DNA of 64,000 bases from Stemphylium vesicarium (lineage: Eukaryota > Ascomycota > Dothideomycetes > Pleosporales > Pleosporaceae). The stretch lies in assembly GCA_004380135.1 (NCBI GenBank), contig QXCR01000001.1, positions 1-64,000 on the forward strand. Direction: 5' to 3'. Numbering within the stretch: position 1 is the first letter of the stretch; each line of letters starts with the position of its first letter. The notes under the pieces are model-generated. The model made no database searches, was not told the origin of the DNA, and was given only the letters and a program-made list of their open reading frames with translations. This document shows, piece by piece, positions 21,461-33,424 of this stretch. The position numbers and the translations under genes are program-made.

Positions 21461-22998
21461 GTTGAGAAGATCGAGATCCAAGTACGATGGTGAAAGAGAT
21501 GGATCTCTCAACGACGGGCGACTCGCCGTTTTATCTGGTTCATTCAACCGGTCGGCTACTAAGTCTTTGACACTTTTCCAGGCCACTTTGTGCTCGTGAA
21601 TCATGTACCGCCGCTCTAGACAATGGCAACCTCAAGTTACCCATCCAACTGCCGAACGTGGGAAAAGCGGCGAGGCCGACGAGGTAGCCTTGCGCAGGGA
21701 CTGCAGGAGGAAAATACCGACAAGTCCAAAGATAACACGGCTCGTCGACCTGCATCCACACGTGGGCCAGATCCTATACTTCCTTCAATTTGAAGCCTAC
21801 TCGCCACAAACGGCAGTGGTAACCATCCAATCAAGCCATATATGGTCCCTGCATGAACATCAGGATCCAGGAAGAGCATGCGCGGTTTATGGTCAGGTGC
21901 TAACTTGTTGTTTGCGTGCCTGGTGCCATCTTACGACGTGAAATGACCAGCCCGGGGGATTGACAGCTTGGCAAAAGAAGTTTTGAAGGATTTCCGGCAC
22001 TACAAGCTGCCGCCTTGCGGCGCGGTTCTGGGCATACATTTTCCGCTTGCCACCGTCCAACATAGAACCCAGGAGTATACGAAGGCGAGGAAAGTTTTGG
22101 GAAAAGTTCGGCAAAGCCTGTCTTTGTCCTTGGTTTTTTCCGTTCTTTCGCTGGTAGTATAGGCCGAGAACGATGGGAAATGGTGGTTGAACAATGGCAA
22201 ATGCTTGTGTCAGTGGGAGGCGTCCTCGTGAGCAGGCACGGCACGTCTCATTAGCTTCTACCCAGCCGCTCGGTACAACCGCCGTTCCACGACCAGCCAC
22301 CGTCTTGGCAACGACTGCAACCCACATCAAGACCCGCTGCGCTTCCTCATCACAATGCACAAAATCAGATGATAATTTTTGACTGGAGGAGCAAGTATGC
22401 GAGGAACCGTTTGATTGTTTAAACTAGTATGAACGCCGCGCTCTGCCGCGTCGCCGCCCGTTTAGCCCCAAAGTTATCCTTGAGCAGGATTTCTCATCCA
22501 TGTACCGACAACCAGCGCCCCGACAAGTCCCCGGCTCGGAACTTTGTGAGGCGAAAGACGAGTGCTCGTATGAGCGAGCAATGTGAGTGAATACGACCAC
22601 GAAAGCTCACGCGCTGAGAATACGGTTTATGTGAAGGAAAAAAGAAGTCTTTGGATGTAATGTAGGGGTTGGATATCACAAGGCATATCGAAAGCGACCG
22701 CAGAGAACTTGATGGTTCTCAAAGCCATTAGCAGGCGTTTACCTCTAAATTCCCAGTCCCGAATGGCTGGACGATAGACAGAACGTAATTAGACGCGCTG
22801 TGAGAACGGAAGGACGCCCGTCTGAAGGATTGCGGCGTTTGGGGGATGTTCCCAAGTTTCAACATGAACGTTCTAGCAGCCCTCCCCTCCCTAGGAATTG
22901 AGCTTGAATCAAAGCCCATATATGGTTGTTGATCGGGCTGTGTCGTGAAATATCTTGCCCTACCTAGGTAATCTTCTTTCTCATCCACTGTCTTTATC
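21461..22998. other. Intergenic region, no gene supported
   Basis: A 1.5 kb gap between divergent genes. Several overlapping open frames of 60-155 codons occur on both strands (for example 21893-22360 minus), but none has a recognisable domain, signal peptide or splice-consistent extension. It probably holds the promoters of the FAD oxidase and the rhodopsin-like gene. Confidence 0.5.
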
Positions 22999-24298
22999 AT
23001 GACTGGAACTGGCCTTCAGCCGGCGAACATCGTACTCGTCATCTTACCTTTCGTCATTTCGTTTTCGATTGTGTCAACTAGAGTATGGAGAAAGATCAAG
23101 GAACACAAATTTGCTATCGGTAAGGACTCCACTGTTGTTCGTCGTAACGAACACCTATCAACTTACTTCTATAGAGGACTGGCTTCTCGTAGTTGCGGAG
23201 ACGATACTGTTGGTACTCACAGCAACAATGTGTAAATGTACATCTTGTTCCTCGGATCAAGGGTTCTTGCTGATTGCGAATTCTAATCAGTCGTCATGGT
23301 ATCTTATGCTGGATATCATCAGAAAGACATCCCGAAGGGAGCAATTGACCAAGTCGATGTTCTGTTTGTAAGCACTCTCCAATTTCAACTAGATTGTGGT
23401 AGCCTGTTACTAACGAAAACAACATAGTGGCGCTATGTCAACAATACCCTCTACAATCCAATCCTCGGTTTCGTCAAGATCTCGTTCTTGATTACGCTTT
23501 TGAAGCTCCGCTCTTGCAATCGGCTGATCGTTGCAAGCCTATGGACCTTGATCGTTGTAAACGGAATCTTCATCCTCCTTGCCAGCCTTGGAAGCATCTT
23601 CAAGTGCTGGCCGATCGAAAAGTCGTGGCATACAGACGTATCTGGCTATTGTCCACCTCGACCTCCATATATATTCAGCACTATCGGTACAACCATCGCT
23701 ACCGACGTCCTGGTAGCCGCGATACCGGCATGGATTCTCTATGATCTTCAGATGCCGTTGAAGAACAAGATCGGCGTGATCATGTTCCTGTCTCTCCCGC
23801 TTGCAGTGACGGCGATCGGCTGCTATCGCCTGCAGATGTTTGTCTCGGTTTTCAGTCTTACCAAGGTTTCCGCCGAGGACCCCCATAATGTCCGGAACGC
23901 TTTATCAAATATTGAAGCCAATCTTGGTGTCATAGCCGCCTGCAGACCAACCATCAATTGGGTTTTGGTGAGCTACATCCCATGATATGAGCGCGAAAAG
24001 CGTTTACTAACTTTGGCATCAGGGTCGATTTATACCATACTTTGACACCACTCGTAAACCGTGTGGATATACGGCCGACCCATCATCAATACGCCGACAC
24101 CGCACAAAAGGTTATCACAAAAGCAATGGCGATATATAGTTACAGCCAGATCCTCTCAAAACGTCGTATCCGTGCAATGCCAGGAACTCATGCTGGATCG
24201 CCGATGACGAAGACGCCGTCAGCGAAAAACAATGCATTACACTAGAGGAAGGAAAAGACATAAAGAAGACTACCGTGGTGGAATGGAAAAGAGCATAA
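22999..24298 (+). CDS. Rhodopsin-domain (PTH11-related, SAT4-type) membrane protein
   Basis: Six exons fit: 22999-23119, 23175-23231, 23291-23367, 23428-23967, 24023-24053 and 24150-24298, giving 324 aa. The spliced product shows the fungal rhodopsin-domain pattern: a first TM after the start (NIVLVILPFVISFSIVSTRV), the EDWL motif beginning the second helix, a YAGYHQKDIP loop, a ...NNTLYNPILGFVKISFLI helix, and SGYCPPRPPYIFSTIGTTIA before the fifth. The tail contains KKTTVVEWKRA, like the basic C-termini of family members. These seven-TM proteins have unknown ligands and many are secreted-signal or environmental sensors by inference. Exon 5 read through would stop at TAG 24137; the 96-nt intron 24054-24149 removes it, but that donor (GTAAAC) is weak, so the 3' end is uncertain. 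Confidence 0.75.
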
Positions 24299-25520
24299 GC
24301 ATCAGAGTCAAGCTCGGTATTGGAATCAAACAAAGGAGTACCTCAAGCTTTTTGAAATCAATAACTTGGTTGCAGGACACGCTAATGGCTTTGGGTATTG
24401 GTGATGATAGGATAAGGGAAATATTACGTACTTAGGTAGTTGACTTGTGTTGTGGCAGGCGATCACTGGTGCGATCATCGTGTCACGCGAAAACATACAC
24501 GTTCCTTTTGTCTCCGTATGTCGACTTCTGCTACTGAGTCTGGTCGGATGTTCTACATTCTTTACGCATCTTAGTATCGTTCTTGACAAGGTTGGCCGCT
24601 AGTCATCAAGATCGCCGTAGCGTACTTGTGGGCATTTGCTGATTGAAAGTGGAGATGTCGTTGTCGACCGCTTAGCATCTATCGATCAAGAGGTGGTGGA
24701 TCAAGCACTGTGTTTCCATCTATCTGTGGTGCTCAATAACAGTTTGGCTTCATCTCTTATTTCCGTACAAGCTTTCATTTAAACTTGATTTCATTGCACT
24801 AGTGGCAGCGCCCTGGGGCGCATACTGCGGGTGAGGACGACATCGACCAACAACTGCATCATCTTGATGTTGTGTACAAATGATGTCAGGAGTTCATCCT
24901 GGAAGGTGAATGAAGATGCTGAAGGTCAGAAGCGATGCATAGAGAGTGAGACAGTCATTCGGAGTACTACCGTAGTGGAATGGTAGTGTTATAAGGGATC
25001 GAAGTCGATCAAAGAGGGATATACGACGGCGAAAGGGTTTTGAGTTCTGCTCCGGTCTGAGGTGCAAACATGAGAAGGAACCCAGGCTGTGAAAGGAGAC
25101 TAGCTGGTACAGATCCGGAAAGGCGTTGCGCTGATGAGGTAGCTTAACACGCCATGTACAGTCTCACGCTTCATTGATAAAACAAGATGGCTAGTTGCAT
25201 CTTGGAAATAAACCTATTCACATAGTTCTGAGTTCGAAAGACTGGCCATCAGACTTGTTCCCCGACCCAAAGTTCATGCACAATGAACATGATGTTTTTT
25301 GCTGAACTCCTCAGGAATATCTACGATAAACCACGGTTTACGAACAGCGGCTGGGATCCAGCCAAATCATTGTTTAATATCACCATTCAGAAGAACACTG
25401 CTCCAACATGTACACAATCCCCAAATTCTTCTTCCCACTTTATACTATCCATCACATCCTGCACCTGCAATCGCAGTATCAGTCAATCACCAAGCCGACT
25501 CTCAAAATCAAGACAGCAAG
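24299..25520. other. Intergenic region, nothing recognised
   Basis: 1.2 kb with no open frame of note, no RNA-like secondary arm and no repeat that I can see. It probably contains the 3' UTR of the rhodopsin-like gene and the promoter of the small gene at 25521. Confidence 0.5.
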
Positions 25521-26175
25521 ATGGATTCGCAAAACCGCTCCAAGTCCAAGTCCAAGTCCAATTCCCCCAGCTCACCCAACTCATCCCAAGCATCACCAAG
25601 CAGCAACTGGTTCAATCCAAATGCGCTCCTCATGCCACCATACTACACAGAAGCCCGCACCCCTACACGCGACATCACTTGCAGCACCACACTAATGCTA
25701 GAAAAGATCATTGCAGCGACCGAGAGGCGCAAGGCAAAGATGGAAGAAGAATTACAACGTCTTCAGGCTGAAGAAGAAGGAAAGGTGTGAAAACAAGCAG
25801 AAATAGCCGCGCTTTCTGTGCGCATACTACACCAAGCTCAGCAGAAACTACGCCACGAAACTACCCTTTCGCGAGCAGTCCTTGCTCGAGGATTGGGGTA
25901 TCTCGCGACCTGTTGACTCGGTCGTGGACTCTGCGGCCTTGTATGAGGCGTGGGAGGAGGGCAAGGCGGGACTGCGGGTTGTGGATGGGCAAGAGGTTAA
26001 TGTGGGGCAGCGGCTGATCCGTAAAGAGATGGAAAGGGAAGATCCAGTTGGGCGAATTGCCGAACTGCCGGCCACTCTGCCAGTTGGACATGTCAATGGG
26101 GATTGTGGATTTGATTACTGTGATGGAGGGTGTGCTGAGATCGAGGAAGATGGGACCGCGTGGGTGGTTTCGTAA
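25521..26175 (+). CDS. Small unrecognised protein
   Basis: Two exons, 25521-25784 and 25837-26175, encode 200 aa. The first exon starts MDSQNRSKSKSKSNSPSSPN (a Lys/Ser repeat), runs through a serine-rich stretch and ends in a charged helix ATERRKAKMEEELQRLQAEE. The 52-nt intron starts GTGTGA, so the in-frame TGA at 25788 is intronic. The second exon reads LSRNYATKLPFREQSLLEDW and continues with an acidic region ending CGFDYCDGGCAEIEEDGTAW. The three cysteines near the end (C-x4-C-x3-C) may bind a metal or form disulfides. No family is recognised. The splice choice rests on frame continuity. Confidence 0.55.
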
Positions 26176-26634
26176 GCCATCTCCCATATGGTGCCGATGA
26201 GTTTCGTCGTTTCAGCACCGTCGAACGGAGGTGCTCGCAATAGAGGGCGTCATGAGTCGTCTGAGGCACCAGGGAAGAAGCCGTATGGCTAATGCTCTAG
26301 TGTCAAGGTTAAGGCTAAGATAGAATCAAGCCGGATGCGTATGAAGCAGGAATATAACGGTCTTTAGATATTAAGCGCATGCTATCAATGACAATGACAC
26401 AAACTAAGCGAAGGAAAGGGGTATATGTAACCAACCAGTCTAAACAGCGTAGAAAGCGAAGCATGCATACCGGATCCGTGAAAACACCGCCGCGAAAAGA
26501 CTCGAAACAGAACTTGTAAGCAAAACAAGGCCTAGGTTGGCCTTCATTCGGGAATGGAGCAAACAATCCTTGAACGTGAACTACAGTCGCTACATGTTCG
26601 TCGTAAATCTGAAAAATGGAAAAATGTCAGTGCA
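26176..26634. other. Convergent 3' intergenic region
   Basis: 0.46 kb between converging genes; short open frames only. Nothing recognised. Confidence 0.5.
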
Positions 26635-28307
26635 CTACTTCCTCTCGCGCGTCTCCCCATCCACCGGCCTGACACTCGTGCTGCCTTCGAGTGGAGGGAT
26701 GTAACCTAGCTGCTTCTCTGCATTATCACCTGCAGGGGTGTAAGGCGTGAAGCCTCCTTCTGGCGACGACTGCCACTTTGCCATGTCCTTCTTCAGTTGT
26801 TCCAATTCTTTCTGGAAGCGGTTGCCAAAGACGTCAATGTAGTAGGTGGCGCCATTGTACACACTCCAAATGAAGACGACAGTGAGGAACAGACCGCTAG
26901 GCCAACGGTACCAGAACCACACAGGGCAGGGAAGCATAGTAAGAGCAGCGTAGCTGTACTGGATGAACATGAAAGCGGGCTCCTGGAGAAAGTCGGGAAG
27001 CGAAAGGACGATTTTACCAAGCCAGGTCTTGGCATAGGACTTTCGCAGCCACGTGAAGCTCGTCGGTCGGCCAGCAGCAATCTTATCGCGGCGGCGTACC
27101 GTGATGAGGAGGTGATAGCATAATTGCCAGACTGCATAGGGGCAGGTAGCCCAGACCATCATCTGAAAGAGGCTGTAGTGGTGGGGAGAAGTCGGGTCCG
27201 AATGGCGGATGTTGTATATGGCGGGATAGTGTTCTTGTTGGTATTCGGGCGAGAGCAGATGTACGAGGCAGTGCAAAGTGACACAGGGCATAATGTGGAT
27301 GAAGAGGCTATAGAAGTCAGTACGTGAGTGATGGGATATGGGCGGTGTACTTACCTCACGACCTTGTCCATGCTGTGGAAGACCAGAGAGTTCCGCCACA
27401 TGATGATTGCGACAGCATTGTTTCCCATGCAGAGGCAGTATGTTGCAATGAATAGTCGCTTAGACTGCGGGAAGATCCACATGGTGAGGACCATGAGGAT
27501 GTTGACAAAGTAACAGAGGTCTGCGAGGAAGTAGTGGTAGCCCTTCTTGTGGTAGGTGATGAAGCGGATAGGCATGAAGTAGAGCAGCTGGGCAGTATAC
27601 CAGTGCGGGAACCAGTCGGGGTGGCATCCAACCAGGTAGCCTGAGACGAAGATGTTCATGACGGCGGCGATGAAAGAGGCCTTTTCGCGCGCGGTGACGG
27701 TGAGCGACTCCTTCCAGCGGGTGTTGAGACGATCGACTGAATGACGCATGCGCTTCTTGTACTTGTCGAGCTGCTCAGCCTCGGTGGGCACCCTGCGCCG
27801 CCATTCTTCGACGACACGGTCTCTCGTTATGCCCCTGTTCTTTGCCTGGTTTTTGATCTTCTCTGTCTGATTTGATATGGAACTCTGAATCTTTTCGATG
27901 CGCTGCGCAAGTGCGAGGTTCTCTACAAAGTCGAACATGGTGAGTTTCTCGACGGGTGGGAAGAAGGCGGCATCTTCGTTGTCGGAGTCGTCGTGGTAGG
28001 AGCTGTTGGAGAAGGAGGCCGAGCGGGAGAGACCCGGGGTAGACAGTGGTTGATTTGCGGACGAAGAAGTGGGCTCGTCGAGGAGCGCAGAGCCAGCGTG
28101 GGTAGAGTTGCCAGGTAGCGGACGCGCAGAGAGGTCGGAGACTCCCAACTGTGGTTCTGACCTGGATTTAGGCACAGCGCCCACATGGCCGTCTGGGTCG
28201 GGGGCCGACATTTGGGGCACTTCTTCCTGTACTATCTCAAGGCTTGATGGTGTTCGGCCGTGGAGGGGTCGTTTCCAATGATGTGGGGTCGAGCCTGTAG
28301 TCGCCAT
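26635..28307 (-). CDS. GPC1: Glycerophosphocholine acyltransferase 1
   Basis: Two exons, 27355-28307 and 26635-27307, encode 541 aa. It is a multi-pass membrane protein of the GPC1/DUF2838 family, which acylates glycerophosphocholine with acyl-CoA to give lysophosphatidylcholine in phosphatidylcholine remodelling at the ER. After a serine-rich N-terminus of about 120 residues come FDFVENLALAQRIEKIQSSI and VDRLNTRWKESLTVTAREKA, then the membrane core: LVGCHPDWFPHWYTAQLLYF, PIRFITYHKKGYHYFLADLC YFVN, CMGNNAVAIIMWRNSLVFHS. The second exon supplies IHIMPCVTLHCLVHLL and YNGATYYIDVFGNRFQKELE. HYFLADLCYFVN and WRNSLVFHS are strongly family-specific. The gene is divergent from SMC1. The intron is GTAAGT...ATAG. 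Confidence 0.93.
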
Positions 28308-28906
28308 GGTTGTTAGCTGAAAAGAAGAGCAGGAAAGGGCCTCATCAGGAAAGTGCGTACAGTGGTAGAGGGCAGTTTGGATCAGATCTAGTCAGACCCT
28401 ACCATCCCATGACAAGACGGCTGATTTGCGGGGGTTCAGGAACGCTCTGGTGCAACTGCCTCCAGGCTTCGGCGGAAAAAAGATCGTGGGTGAATAGCAG
28501 CTGTTGATTGGCAAGCTTCACAACGTCATCGCACCCATCGGCGGTATACGAGGGGAAAGAGGTCACGGGGCAGGGCGGCGCGTGTGTTCCTGACACGAAA
28601 AGGATTATGCAAGGTGAATGTATGTACAGAAGAACAGGAGGACAGGAGCAGAAGACGGTGTAGGACGACGTGGTGGACAGGGCCCTGGCATTCGGCCCTG
28701 GTTTCGTCACTGCGGGCTGCGGGCTGCGGGCTGCGGGCTAGCTACGGCGGGCGCTTTGACGCCTGCTCGACGCGACTGCGCGCGCTTCACGGCCATGGCC
28801 ACACGATAATCACGTCGGCCAGGCCCACCCCGCGACATCCAACCCGCGCAACAACTCTCACCCAGCGCAATCACCTTTCTCGGTGTCGTGCACCCCAACC
28901 GCAGCC
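28308..28906. promoter_or_regulatory. Shared divergent promoter of GPC1 and SMC1
   Basis: Only 599 bp separates the two start codons, so both promoters must lie here. A short tandem array of GGGCTGC units occupies about 28711-28740. No protein or RNA gene is supported in the interval; open frames on both strands overlap and lack domains. Transcription-factor sites are not claimed. Confidence 0.55.
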
Positions 28907-31900
28907 ATGGGAAAGCTCGTGCGGCTAGAGATCTACAGTGCGTTGCCCCGGACGCGCCCAATTGATACCCTTTACTCACATGCGCAGACTTCAAGTCCTA
29001 CCGGGGACGGCACACGCTTCTCTTCGGCGACTCGTACTTCACCTCCATCATCGGCCCTAATGGATCCGGCAAGTCGAACAGTATGGACGCCATCTCCTTT
29101 GTCCTGGGAGTACGGTCGTCCCATCTGCGATCCGAAAAGTTGAAGGACATGGTATATCGTGGCAGGATCATCCAGGAAGCGAGGATCAATGCCGACGGAA
29201 CCGTGACCGAAGCTGATGGGGATGCGAACGGCGACGCCAACGAAAACTCCAACGGTGACTCCCAAGAGAATGGCGACTCGCAGGCCAGCAGCCAGCGAAT
29301 CGATCCTCAAAACGCCTGGGTCAAGGCAGTGTTCGAGGACGATGCTGAACAGACGCACGAGTGGCAGCGCGCCATCACCAGCTCCGGCTCCAGTGAATAC
29401 CGCATCAACAACCGGGTCGTCAGTCAGAAGCAATACGGCGACGCCCTTGAGGAGCACAGTATCTTGGTCAAGGCGAGGAATTTTCTGGTTTTCCAGGGAG
29501 ACGTCGAGAAGCTTGCGACCACAGCACCGGAGCAGCTCACATTGCAGGTCGAGCGCATCTCCGGCAGTCTTGAGCAAAAGGCCGAATACGACCGTTTGAA
29601 GGAGGAATCCGAGGCTGCAACCGAGGACAACGCAAAGCATCTACACGAGCGCCGTGGCATCAACGGAGAGCTCAAGACGTACCAGGACCAAAAGGCCGAA
29701 GCCGACGAATACGAGAAGAAGCTTGTCGAGCGAGACGAAGCTGTCGTCACCAAGAACCTCTGGAAGCTGTACCTCTACCAGCAGGTCATGGAAAAGGCGC
29801 GAAACAAGATTGCAAGCCATCAGGAAGAGCTCAAGGAGCACAAGCGCAGCGTAGAGAAGTACCACCAGAAGCACGAGGCCGAACGGCAAGCCGAGGCCAA
29901 GATCAGGCGAGATCTCACCAAGACCGATCGCAACACCAAAGCCAAGGAGAAAGAGATCGAAGATGCGTCCAACGAGCTTGCGCCTATCGAGGAGAAGATC
30001 CGTCTCTCCAACGAAACCCGCCGCAAGTACGAAACCCGAATCGAAGAACTTAGGAAGAAGCGAGACGCCGAGAAGAAGGCAGTCGAGAAGTGCCAGAAGG
30101 ACCTTGATCTGGTACAAAGGGCTGAGAAAAAGTGGGAGGATGACTTCAAGGCCGCTGCTCAGAACCAGGGCCGCGAGCTATCTGAACAAGACCTTCAAGA
30201 ATATGGCCGACTGCGCAGTGATGTCTTGAAGCGGACGCATGGAGACCAAATGCAAATAGACAAGCTCAAGCGAGAAGCCGAGACAGACAGGGACCACGTC
30301 AAGAACCTGCAACAAAGCGTCGACAGCCACGAGAAGGCCATCGAGGAACTAAATGCCGACATCAGCCAGCTCGAGGAGCGTCAACAGGCCTCCAAGACGC
30401 AGACCAAAGAGCTCGAGAGCGCGAGAGCCGCCAAACAGCAAGAACTTGACGGGCTCAGAGCTGATCGTAAGCAGATCGAGATGCAATACTACGAGAAGAA
30501 CCAGCTGCTGCAGGAAGTCCTAAAGCAGCTGAGTATCGTCGAAGGTAGCCGCCGCGAGTCGAGGAAGCAACAAGAGGCTCGAAGGACCATTGAGCGCCTC
30601 AAGACTCGCTTTGGTTCCGAAAAGGTACACGGCCGATACAAAGATCTAATCACGCCCAAGATGCAAAAGTATCGCAAAGCTATCGGTCGCGTGCTCGGAC
30701 ACCAGATGGATACCGTCATCGTCGACACGGAAGCCACCGCTAAATCATGTATCGACTATCTCAAGGCTGAGCGTATTGGTGTCATGTCTTTCAACCCCCT
30801 GGACTCTATCCAGATTCAAGCTGTCGACCCTCAACTGAAAGGCATGCATGAAGGCATGCGTCTAGCTATCGATTGTATCAACTATGAACCCAAGCACGAG
30901 CGAGCCATGACTGCCGCATGCGGCAATACCATGATCTGTAACACAGAGAAGCTTGCAAAGGAGCTCCGATACTCGAAGCGGATCGAAGTAAAGGCAGTCA
31001 CCCTGGACGGCCGCGTTATCGGCAAGGGTGGTACACAGACCGGTGGTGAGCTTGATCGGGATGACGATGCCAGCGAGCAGCAGTGGGACGAGCGCTCCTA
31101 CCAGACCTTGCTAGACAAGAAGAACAGATATGAGGAAGAGCTCCGCGCGCTCCCGAAGCAAGATCGTCAATACACCCAAGAACAAACGCTGGAAGTCGAG
31201 CTCCTTGATCTCCAGGAACAGATCGCTCGCGCCAAGGAGGAAGCTAGGGCACTCAGTCGGAACATTGAGAGTGTTAAGAAGGAGCTGGCGCATCATAAGA
31301 GCGAGTTGAAGAGCGTTCGACCCAATTACGAGAAGCAGGCGCAACGCTTGCAGGACCGGGAGGACGAACTCAGAAGACACCAGGATACCGTCAACCAGGT
31401 CAACGATCAGGTCTTTTCGGCCTTCTGTCAACGACTTGGTTATGGTTCCATTCGCGACTACGAGGCTCAACAGGGTACCGTACAACAAGAAGCGGCCGAG
31501 AAACGTCTCGAGTTCAGCAAGCAGCGTAGCAGGCTTCAATACTTGATGAAGCAGGTCGATTCGTCACTTCGAGGCGTTGAGGAACGCCTCAAGCAAGCGG
31601 AGGACGAAATCCAGCGCAAGACTGCCGACATAACGGAGCTTGAGGCCAAGCAAGAAGAGCTGCAAAGCGCCAGGGACGTTCTTCTGGCAGAGCTAGAGAC
31701 TCTCCAGGAAAAGCGAAAAGGATTGGAAGAAAAGCTCGCGGAACGCGTCGCTGCCGTCAAGGAAGCGCGCCGCGCCCTGGACCAGCGAAACGAAAAGGTC
31801 AAGCATGTTCTCAAAGAGGTCGACGAAGAGGATGCAAAGATCAAATCGAGCGCAACCAACCGATACAATGTGCTGAAGGAATGCCGGGTGAACGAAATTA

Positions 31901-32951
31901 AGATTCCGCTCACCGAAGACTCGCGCCCGTTGACTTCATTGCCCATGACCGACATGCCGCGACCAGACGCTGATGCCATGGACATTGATGAGGATCCCGA
32001 TGCGACTCAGATTCAGCCAGCAGAGGTCGATGATTATGGCATTGAGGTGGACTTCGAGGAGCTTGAGGAAGAACTGAGAACAGAGATTGTCGAAATCCTC
32101 GACACCGTAAGTATATCGGCGTGCTACAGATTGTTTGAGCTGGACTAACACCATCTAGGAGGACGACAACGATGAGCGCGTCCAGTCTCAAGCGGGAGCT
32201 CTACTCAAGGCTGCCGAATCCAAGCTGACCGACGTAATCACCAACCTTGAGACAGATATCAACAAGGCGACGCCCAATATGCGCGCCGCTGAGCGTCTTG
32301 CCGCAACAGAAACCCGCTTGAAAGCTATCGATGAGGCATTTGCCGAGACACGCAAGCGTGCTGCAGCAGCCAAGAAGGCTTTCGAAGAAGTGAAGACCAA
32401 ACGTTACGATCTCTTCATGAAGGCATTCAACCACATCTCAGAGAACATCGGTGGGACATACAAGGACTTGACAAAGTCGCCCCAGTTCCCATTGGGTGGA
32501 CAGGCATATCTTGATATGGAGGATAGTACTGAGCCATATCTTGCCGGCCTCAAGTACCACGCTATGCCGCCACTAAAGCGCTTCCGTGATATGGAGCATC
32601 TTTCCGGTGGTGAGAAGACGATTGCTGCGCTGGCCCTGCTGTTTGCCATTCACAGTTACCAGCCCTCTCCTTTCTTCGTCCTGGATGAAGTCGACGCGGC
32701 GCTGGATAATGTCAACGTCAGTCGTGTGGCCAAGTATGTTCGTGAGCATGCCAGTCCCGGTATGCAGTTCATAGTCATTTCCCTGAAGGCGGGCTTCTTC
32801 CAAGAGAGTGAGACCTTGGTCGGAGTTATGCGAGATCAAGGCAAGATGACGAGTAAATACCTGAGCCTAGACGTAAGTTGCTCCTCTCGCAAAACACCCT
32901 CTAAAACATATGCTAACGTTTTCGTAGCTCAGGAGGTACCAGCCTGCGTAG
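28907..32951 (+). CDS. SMC1: Cohesin subunit SMC1
   Basis: Four exons, 28907-28937, 28988-32106, 32159-32872 and 32928-32951, encode 1295 aa. SMC1 pairs with SMC3 in the cohesin ring that holds sister chromatids together. The start MGKLVRLEIYNFKSYRGRHT spans the first splice; Walker A GPNGSGKSN follows near residue 33; a long coiled coil, a hinge around residues 530-690 (with GGTQTGGELDRDD), a second coiled coil and the C-terminal head with LSGGEKTIAALALLFAIHSY (about 1197) and Walker B FFVLDEVDAALDNVNVSR (about 1224). The last exon adds only LRRYQPA. An Asn/Asp/Gly-rich acidic insertion lies at about residues 80-115 in the N-terminal head. The 31-nt first exon is easily missed by gene finders. 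Confidence 0.95.
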
Positions 32952-33424
32952 GTGCACACAAACACATCTGCAGCTTCGTCACGCTGCCGCTGCTGCTGCT
33001 GCTGCTGCTGCTGCCAATGATTACTTTTTTGGGCTGCGCTGGACATAGTACTTTATCGCACTTTTTCTTGCGTTGGCCAGTTCGTCGCATATGCATAGCT
33101 GAAATGGGCGTGCCGTGTATACTATCGTCTTCAAACATTGCAAACAACATCTTGACTTGACGCGTCAGCATTGACGCGACTTCCCGTGATTTGCTTATAT
33201 GACCTGCCTATCGCATAATAGCTCCGCTCGGAGAGATGACACGTATTTTTAATCAAGATTTATGACAAATGGATGTGAAGCTCTCTCGGGTAAGACACTG
33301 CTTCGAGGAGCAGGAGTCATAGCGCTGAGTCATTACCTCAGGTCGAGTTAGGTACTATATCTCCCCGTGTGTTTGCGCCTGAAGGTTCCTAGGTCCCGAC
33401 GTTGCCCGCGCGCCAAACCCCACA
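32952..33424. other. Intergenic region between SMC1 and the MFS gene
   Basis: 0.47 kb in tandem orientation: SMC1 3' UTR with the GCT repeat, then the promoter of the transporter. No other gene is seen. Confidence 0.5.
32989..33013. repeat. GCT/CTG trinucleotide repeat in the SMC1 3' region
   Basis: About eight uninterrupted GCT units lie 38 bp past the SMC1 stop codon, in the presumed 3' UTR. If the last intron were retained, the frame would run through them as leucines, but the spliced LRRYQPA end matches the conserved SMC1 terminus. Confidence 0.8.

Noticed and set aside
19379..24298. Secondary-metabolite cluster around the FAD oxidase
   Set aside because: No polyketide synthase, NRPS, terpene cyclase, P450 or pathway regulator is nearby; the neighbours are unrelated genes.
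29641..32191. Several minus-strand open frames of 90-160 codons
   Set aside because: They are antisense shadows of the SMC1 coiled-coil regions, rich in Leu/Ser as expected for the complement of Lys/Glu codons.
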